A DNA stretch of 64,000 nucleotides from contig NZ_WTVA01000003.1 of assembly GCF_009882935.1 (NCBI RefSeq), positions 222,715 to 286,714 of the forward strand, given 5' to 3'. Position numbers and translations under genes: made by a program. The notes below the pieces were generated by a model, which worked only from the letters and a program-made list of their open reading frames with translations, made no database searches and was not told the origin of the DNA. Positions 59,350 through 64,000 of this stretch are shown here, piece by piece. Position 1 is the stretch's first letter, and every line of letters begins with the position of its first letter. This stretch comes from Sneathiella chungangensis (lineage in GTDB: Bacteria > Pseudomonadota > Alphaproteobacteria > Sneathiellales > Sneathiellaceae).

Positions 59350-61241
59350 GTTTATGGCGTTCATCTTCATCGGACAGTAAGGATAAGGCCAAGCCGGTAG
59401 CCCCGAGCTCGGCCGGACCGCAGGCTGCTGACCTCGTGGCGAAATTCTCGCCGGAAGTCAGGGAAAAGCTGCTGCCGGAAATCGATGTCAATGAAAACCG
59501 GTCTGCTGTCGCGCAGATGGTCAAGACATATCTGCGCGATGCGATGAAACGCGAAAAGCTCGACCTGAACGTCCTCGAACAACGCACATTGGTCAACGAC
59601 CTGACCCAGTCGCTCTGGTCCGAGGTGGACAAGAAGAAACAGGCCAATGGGGCTGCCGCCGGGCCGCAGGCGCCATCCGCCGCTGAGGCGAATGGCACCG
59701 CCGTCGACGGGTCGTCCGAATCGTCCTATACCCAGATCGTCGAAGAGGGCGTGACAGTCTTCGGCGCCGATCCGGAAGCCCCGGTCGAGGTCCGTGCGGA
59801 AATCGATCGTCCGACGGAACTGGGAGGTTCGATCTCCGATTCCGATGACGATGAGGAAGAAATCGTGCCCGTCGTCCCGCTCGCCAAGACTGAACCGGAG
59901 GAAGAAGAGGAAGAGGAGGAGGACGACAGAGCCGCCTCGCTCCTGAATCTTTCCATGGCGCCCGAAACCACGGGCAAGCCGATGAACAAGCACCTTGAAA
60001 GCGTCAAGGAAACCGTTCAGCCGCTGCTGATGGAGCGAATCGATATCAGCGCCGCCGTGACGATGGACCGTCTGGATCTCGCGCGCGATATTTCCGACAT
60101 TATTTCCGACATCCTGATTGAAGAGCGTATTCAGCTCAACCAGCGCGAACAGCGGGAACTCTCCGAAAGCCTGATGCATGACATGCTCGGCCTCGGGCCG
60201 CTGGAACCGCTGCTGGCCGATGAATCGATCACAGACATCATGGTCAATGGGCCGAAACAGGTCTATGTCGAACAGAAGGGCAAGCTGGTGCTGTCCGACT
60301 GCCAGTTCCGCGACAATGCGCATGTGATGCAGGTTGCGGGCCGCATCGTCAGCCATGTCGGCCGCCGCGTCGACGAATCCAATCCGCTGGTCGACGCCCG
60401 TCTCGCCGACGGCAGCCGCGTGAACATCATCATTCCGCCGCTCGCCATCGACGGCCCGTCCATCTCCATTCGTAAGTTCGCCAAGCAGAAGATCACCCTC
60501 GACGTGATGGAGCGGACGCAGAACCTGTCCCCGGCAATGGCGACCGTATTGCGCGTCGCCGGCCGCAGCCGCCTCAACATCCTGATCTCCGGCGGTACCG
60601 GTTCCGGTAAGACGACGATGCTGAACGCCATTTCGCAGCTTATCGACCCGGGCGAACGTATCGTCACCATCGAGGACGCGGCCGAGCTGCAATTGCAGCA
60701 GCCCCATGTGGTGCGCCTGGAAACGCGGTCCGCCAACCTTGAGGGCGGCGGCGAGATTTCCATGCGCGATCTTTTGAAGAACGCCCTGCGTATGCGCCCT
60801 GACCGCATCATCCTCGGTGAAATTCGTGGCAGTGAGGCGATCGACATGCTTCAGGCCATGAACACGGGCCATGACGGCTCGCTCTCGACGATCCATGCCA
60901 ACCGCCCGCGGGAGGCGCTGACCCGGCTTGAAAATATGGTCGGAATGTCGAGCGTCAATCTGCCGGCGAAGGCGGTGCGCACGCAGATCGCCTCGGCCAT
61001 CGACCTGATCGTGCAGATCAGTCGCATGCGCGACGGTGTGCGGCGCGTGACCTATATTTCGGAAGTTGTCGGCATGGAAGAGGACGTGATCACCATGCAG
61101 GATCTTTTCTGGTACGAATTCCAAGGCGAGGACAAGGGTGGCCGTCTGCTTGGTGATTTCAAATCGACCGGGCTGCGCCCGCATTTTGCGCCGCGCGCCT
61201 CCTATTTCGGCCTGGAGAAAATGCTATTGGGAGCCATGTGA
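59346..61241 (+). CDS. cpaF: Type II/IV secretion ATPase CpaF (TadA)
   Basis: A 631-residue traffic ATPase. The N-terminal about 210 residues are poorly conserved and include an acidic run of Glu/Asp near 180-195. The ATPase core carries Walker A G-G-T-G-S-G-K-T-T (416-424), L-G-E-I-R-G-S-E-A-I and the His-box S-T-I-H-A-N. It powers both assembly and probable retraction of the pilus. GTG is the start, overlapping the cpaE stop; the coding length is longer than most CpaF proteins by the acidic N-terminus. Confidence 0.95.
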   Translation: MSLWRSSSSDSKDKAKPVAPSSAGPQAADLVAKFSPEVREKLLPEIDVNENRSAVAQMVKTYLRDAMKREKLDLNVLEQRTLVNDLTQSLWSEVDKKKQANGAAAGPQAPSAAEANGTAVDGSSESSYTQIVEEGVTVFGADPEAPVEVRAEIDRPTELGGSISDSDDDEEEIVPVVPLAKTEPEEEEEEEEDDRAASLLNLSMAPETTGKPMNKHLESVKETVQPLLMERIDISAAVTMDRLDLARDISDIISDILIEERIQLNQREQRELSESLMHDMLGLGPLEPLLADESITDIMVNGPKQVYVEQKGKLVLSDCQFRDNAHVMQVAGRIVSHVGRRVDESNPLVDARLADGSRVNIIIPPLAIDGPSISIRKFAKQKITLDVMERTQNLSPAMATVLRVAGRSRLNILISGGTGSGKTTMLNAISQLIDPGERIVTIEDAAELQLQQPHVVRLETRSANLEGGGEISMRDLLKNALRMRPDRIILGEIRGSEAIDMLQAMNTGHDGSLSTIHANRPREALTRLENMVGMSSVNLPAKAVRTQIASAIDLIVQISRMRDGVRRVTYISEVVGMEEDVITMQDLFWYEFQGEDKGGRLLGDFKSTGLRPHFAPRASYFGLEKMLLGAM

Positions 61242-62245
61242 TGTTAGATGCGGGATCTGGTGATGTGATGACCATGATGCTGGTGGTCGGCGGGGCGACG
61301 CTCCTTATTTCGTTGCTTCTGGTGTTTGCTTTCGCCGGTGGCGACAGCCACTCGCGCGAAGCCCGGCGCCGCCTCACGGAAATCAGCCAGGGCCAGAAAA
61401 CGGTCAACAAGGCGAAATCGCGGAGTTCCGCCCGCCGCGCCCAGGATACCAGCGGGATCAAGATTATCGACAGCCTGATCAAAACACTGGTTCCGAAGCC
61501 CGAACAGCTGAAGATCCGGCTGGAAAAGACCGGTTTCAAGATTTCCATGTTGCGCTATGCGACGGTAACCGCGATCACCATCCTGCTGATCATCGGCGTC
61601 TGTCATCTTATCTATAATCTTTCGCTGTTCCTGGCCATTCCGGTCGGGATCGCGTCCGGTCTGTTCCTGCCGCATGCCGTCGTCGGGTATCTTGGCAAGC
61701 GGCGGATTAACAAATTCATGAAGACCTTCCCCGAGGCGATCGAGCTTCTGTGCCGGGGCCTGCGCGCCGGCCTGCCGATCAGCGAGGCGATCGTCACCGT
61801 CGGTAACGACGCGCCCGATCCGGTAGGCAAGGAATTCCGCGGCGTCGCCGATGCGATGCGCGTCGGTCAAAGCCTCGAGCAGGGCCTGTGGGATGTCGCC
61901 CGGCGAATCGATCTGCCGGACTTCAAGTTCCTGATCATCGCCATCTCCATTCAGCGCGAGACGGGCGGTAACCTTGCCGAGACCCTCGGCGGTCTCGCCA
62001 ATACGCTGCGCAAGCGCCGCCAGATCAAGCTCAAGATCAAGGCGATGTCCTCGGAAGCGCGGGCCAGCGCCTGGATTATCGGCTCGCTCCCGTTCATCAT
62101 GTTCTTCCTCCTCTGGCTGGCGAATGACGCCTATGTGATGACCCTCGTCGAGGATCCGCGCGGCATGTACATGATCGGCGCCGGTCTCGCGATGATCGGT
62201 TCCGGTGTGGGCGTCATGGCCAAGATGGTCCGCTTCGAGATTTAG
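61241..62245 (+). CDS. tadB: Pilus platform protein TadB
   Basis: A 334-residue T2SSF-type inner-membrane protein with one N-terminal helix, two mid helices (about 105-150) and C-terminal helices (about 265-330). The cytoplasmic domain contains F-P-E-A-I-E-L-L-C-R-G-L-R-A-G-L-P and R-E-T-G-G-N-L-A-E-T-L. It forms the platform with TadC under CpaF. Its ATG overlaps the cpaF stop (TGATG), a tight translational coupling; an in-frame GTG at 61238 is possible. Confidence 0.94.
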   Translation: MLDAGSGDVMTMMLVVGGATLLISLLLVFAFAGGDSHSREARRRLTEISQGQKTVNKAKSRSSARRAQDTSGIKIIDSLIKTLVPKPEQLKIRLEKTGFKISMLRYATVTAITILLIIGVCHLIYNLSLFLAIPVGIASGLFLPHAVVGYLGKRRINKFMKTFPEAIELLCRGLRAGLPISEAIVTVGNDAPDPVGKEFRGVADAMRVGQSLEQGLWDVARRIDLPDFKFLIIAISIQRETGGNLAETLGGLANTLRKRRQIKLKIKAMSSEARASAWIIGSLPFIMFFLLWLANDAYVMTLVEDPRGMYMIGAGLAMIGSGVGVMAKMVRFEI

Positions 62246-62254
62246 GAGAGAGAT

Positions 62255-63238
62255 ATGGTCGATATCGCCACGCTGCTACCCGACTGGCTACGCTCCGAGA
62301 ACATGCTGGCGCTTATTGCCGGCGCGGCCTCCTTCATGGTCGTCCTGATGATGTGGAACGCCTTCCTCGTCAAGGACAACCTGCCGGGCCGGATCAAGAG
62401 TCTCGAAAAACGGCGGACCACGCTGAAAACCGACATCGCCAACCAGACGAAACAGCGCAGCAAGCTGGTGGTTCGCGAGAATTTCATGCATCGCGTCGTC
62501 AAGAAGCTGCAGCTGATGCGCGGCGAGCGGGCGCGGGTAATGGCGGCGAAGCTCGCCAAGGGCGGCTGGCGCTCCAAGGATGCGCTGGTGGCTTATCTGT
62601 TCGCGAAAATCTCGCTGCCGCTTCTCTTTACCGTGCTGACGGCCGTCTATCTGTTTGGTACTCATGCGGTGGAGTGGGGCGTCGCGGTCAAGCTGTTGGT
62701 TTCCGCCTTCGCCGGTTTTATCGGCTATCTGCTCCCCGATACGCTGGTCAAGAACAAGGTCTCGAAGCGCTACCAGGCGATTCGCAAATCCCTGCCCGAT
62801 GCGCTCGACCTGCTCGTCATCTGTACGGAGGCGGGCCTCAATCTCGACAGCGGTCTCGACCGCGTCTGCCGGGAAATTTCCAACTCGGCGCCCGAGCTAT
62901 CGGACGAACTCGGCCTCACCTCGATCGAGATCGGCTTCCTGCCCGACCGGAAGTTGGCGCTCGCCAACCTGGCGGCCCGCGTCGATTTCCAGGCCATGAA
63001 CACGCTGGTCAACACCCTGATCCAGACCGAGAAATACGGCACGCCTCTGGCGGTTGCGCTCCGCGTCCTTGCCGCCGAAATGCGCGAGGAACGCCTGATG
63101 AAGGCGGAAGAAAAGGCGGCGCGCCTGCCAGCCATCATGACCGTGCCGATGATCGTCTTCATCCTGCCGGCCCTCTTTATCGTGCTGATCGGTCCCGCTG
63201 TCCTCAAGGCCATCGACGCCTTTTCGGGTGGCGGCTGA
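62255..63238 (+). CDS. tadC: Pilus platform protein TadC
   Basis: A 327-residue T2SSF-type membrane protein, partner of TadB. The helical core includes S-L-P-D-A-L-D-L-L-V-I-C-T-E-A-G-L-N-L and T-E-K-Y-G-T-P-L-A-V-A-L-R-V-L-A. The last helix, P-A-L-F-I-V-L-I-G-P-A-V, is standard. It is the final gene of the Tad operon here; a strong terminator follows 44 bp later, and no tadD-like TPR gene is present. Confidence 0.94.
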   Translation: MVDIATLLPDWLRSENMLALIAGAASFMVVLMMWNAFLVKDNLPGRIKSLEKRRTTLKTDIANQTKQRSKLVVRENFMHRVVKKLQLMRGERARVMAAKLAKGGWRSKDALVAYLFAKISLPLLFTVLTAVYLFGTHAVEWGVAVKLLVSAFAGFIGYLLPDTLVKNKVSKRYQAIRKSLPDALDLLVICTEAGLNLDSGLDRVCREISNSAPELSDELGLTSIEIGFLPDRKLALANLAARVDFQAMNTLVNTLIQTEKYGTPLAVALRVLAAEMREERLMKAEEKAARLPAIMTVPMIVFILPALFIVLIGPAVLKAIDAFSGGG

Positions 63239-63282
63239 CGCTGCACCCCTTACCAAAAGATCCAGGCCGTCAGGCCTGCAGA

Positions 63283-63311
63283 AACGGTGCCCAACGGGCG
63301 CCGTTTTTTTT
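63283..63311 (+). terminator. Intrinsic terminator of the tad operon
   Basis: AACGG(t)GCCC (63283-63292) pairs with GGGC(g)CCGTT (63296-63305), with one mismatch and a 3-base loop, and runs into eight Ts. It closes the cpaB-tadC operon. Confidence 0.9.
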
Positions 63312-63604
63312 ATGTGGTGAGGCAGCCGCAGCAGGAACGGACGCTGGCGGGGAGGGGTTCGATAGGGACGACATCGTCGAGGGCGATGTCCTTCAGTCCT
63401 GCAGGCTAGGCAGGCTCCGCCGTCGCCGCCCGTCGCAACGCCCGCGCCACCAGGTACAGCGGAAGGCTCGTTGTCCCCCATGGACGTCCGTCCGGCAGCT
63501 TACGCCGGGCTCGAGGGTCGTTTGTCAAAAGAGAAGGAGCGTGGGCTCCATCGCGGGGGCATCGCGCCTGACGGCCGGGCGTCCGCCTTGTCGGGTACGG
63601 ACAT
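63312..63604. other. Gene-free region after the tad operon
   Basis: About 290 bp between the tad terminator and the terminator of the minus-strand SPOR gene. I see no supported gene. A minus-strand open stretch ending at 63310 reads K-D-I-A-L-D-D-V-V-P and ends in C-C-G-C, but it begins right after a stop codon and lacks a start, so it may be only a remnant. Confidence 0.5.
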
Positions 63605-63633
63605 AAAAAACGGGCCGGTGGTGAACCGGCCCG
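63605..63633 (-). terminator. Intrinsic terminator of the SPOR-domain gene
   Basis: CGGGCCGGT (63611-63619) pairs perfectly with ACCGGCCCG (63625-63633) around a 5-base loop; on the minus strand six Ts (63605-63610) follow. It lies 23 bp after the SPOR-gene stop. Confidence 0.9.
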
Positions 63634-63656
63634 CTTTGTCGCATATGGACGGACGC

Positions 63657-64000
63657 TTAGAGGGCGCCGAGATCTTCCTTGAAGTCGGCGATCAGGTCGC
63701 TGTCATTCTGCGTCTTGGGATCGCCGCCATCGACCATCCGCTGGTTCGGGGCGAGGGTGGGCGCATCCTTCTTGACCGGCGTCGCCGATTTCGGCGTCAT
63801 CGGCATGAAGCAATCGAAGCTGCGGTCGCGCAGGCTGCCGCAGAGCTGCATGGTCCGGGTCTTGTCGGTAAAGCCGCCGATCTGCAGGCGGTAGTAAAGG
63901 CCGCCGTTGTCATCGCCAAGATCGATTTCCTGGATGACCGGCTCGATGCCGCCGAGAAGGTCGACATTCTGGCTCTGGACGATCCGCCAGCCTTTTTCAG
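63657..64000 (-). CDS. SPOR-domain protein, C-terminal part
   Basis: The last 114 residues of a gene continuing past the window edge. The visible part is a classic SPOR (sporulation-related) domain: W-R-I-V-Q-S-Q-N-V-D-L-L-G-G-I, then D-L-G-D-D-N-G-G-L-Y-Y-R-L-Q-I-G-G-F and the closing C-G-S-L-R-D-R-S-F-D-C-F with its cysteine pair. A polar tail of about 45 residues follows. SPOR domains bind denuded peptidoglycan at division sites. The remainder, often with TPR or membrane segments, is not visible. Confidence 0.85.
   Translation of the reverse strand, partial: EKGWRIVQSQNVDLLGGIEPVIQEIDLGDDNGGLYYRLQIGGFTDKTRTMQLCGSLRDRSFDCFMPMTPKSATPVKKDAPTLAPNQRMVDGGDPKTQNDSDLIADFKEDLGAL

Noticed and set aside
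63310-63405. Minus-strand peptide ending in C-C-G-C in the gap after tadC
   Set aside because: It is preceded by an in-frame stop and has no start codon or ribosome site; at most it is a remnant.
62353-63606. A 417-codon plus-strand reading overlapping tadC and its downstream gap
   Set aside because: It is out of frame with tadC, runs through the tad terminator and has the Arg/Gly/Pro-rich composition of a shadow frame.
1-64000. tRNA/rRNA genes, CRISPR arrays, insertion sequences, integrases
   Set aside because: By eye I found no tRNA T-arm signature, no regularly spaced repeats and no transposase or integrase motifs; a tRNAscan or repeat search could still reveal something I missed.

Overview
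This window is a chromosomal segment of a GC-rich (roughly 60 %+) alphaproteobacterium of unresolved genus. The evidence is a C4-pathway 5-aminolevulinate synthase, a complete Caulobacter-style Tad/Cpa pilus locus, DUF3422, DUF1508 and 'host attachment protein' families, a dctPQM TRAP transporter, many acyl-CoA dehydrogenase genes, and FNR/FixK-type boxes. I see no tRNA, rRNA, CRISPR array, transposase or integrase.

Layout. 1-11 kb: a mixed set of small enzymes and regulators. These are a MAPEG tail, a YegP-like protein, an EamA exporter, an ArsR/AHSA1/YciI operon, an RTX-like presumed type I secretion substrate, a NYN-LOTUS RNA-binding protein, a flavodoxin/HxlR divergent pair, a chromate transporter, two acetyltransferases and an acyl-CoA dehydrogenase. 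11-14 kb: the dctP-dctQ-dctM operon with an internal terminator/attenuator. 14-20 kb: a DUF3422 membrane protein, a receiver-like/degenerate GGDEF/EAL protein, a GlcD-like dehydrogenase and a Sua5-type tRNA modification enzyme. 20.5-25 kb: a fatty- or branched-acyl-CoA catabolic cluster (DmdC-like acyl-CoA dehydrogenase, MBL hydrolase, crotonase, SDR) with a repeated AACGTA-type operator. 25-34 kb: housekeeping genes (hemA, universal stress protein, cation exporter, pdxH, 17-kDa-type lipoprotein, Sel1 protein, DnaJ-like protein, fabI, aroC). 34-43 kb: small regulated modules (CMD peroxidase-like, LysR/DoxX, GlxA-type regulator/PfpI/GST, TauD), a thermonuclease, dusA, and an AT-rich HEPN-domain gene lodged directly 5' of dusA. 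43-48.5 kb: a diheme cytochrome c, a phasin-like protein, alcohol dehydrogenase, host-attachment protein, L,D-transpeptidase, and a PAS-domain gene followed by a truncated second copy. 48.5-63.2 kb: metG, then the Tad pilus locus (two TadE-like minor pilins, a divergent TadG with a MIDAS motif, two Flp pilins, cpaB-cpaC-cpaD-cpaE-cpaF-tadB-tadC, terminator). The window ends in the C-terminal half of a SPOR-domain protein on the minus strand.

How parts work together. Three FNR/FixK boxes (36403-36416, 44219-44232, 45681-45694), each about 29 bp upstream of a -10-like hexamer, suggest a low-oxygen regulon. It would include a Met-rich periplasmic protein, a phasin-like protein with the alcohol dehydrogenase behind it, and a host-attachment protein with a small lipoprotein. 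Several regulator genes carry palindromes at or next to their own starts (ArsR, HxlR, LysR, GlxA-type). The Tad locus has pilins, secretin, ATPases and platform proteins but neither the prepilin peptidase (cpaA/tadV) nor tadD in view. The most unusual items are the HEPN gene at the dusA position, the AT-rich pilin upstream region, the calcium-loop TadE, the cysteine-bearing Flp pilin pair separated by two perfect stem-loops, the RTX-like orphan, and the decayed PAS-gene duplication.
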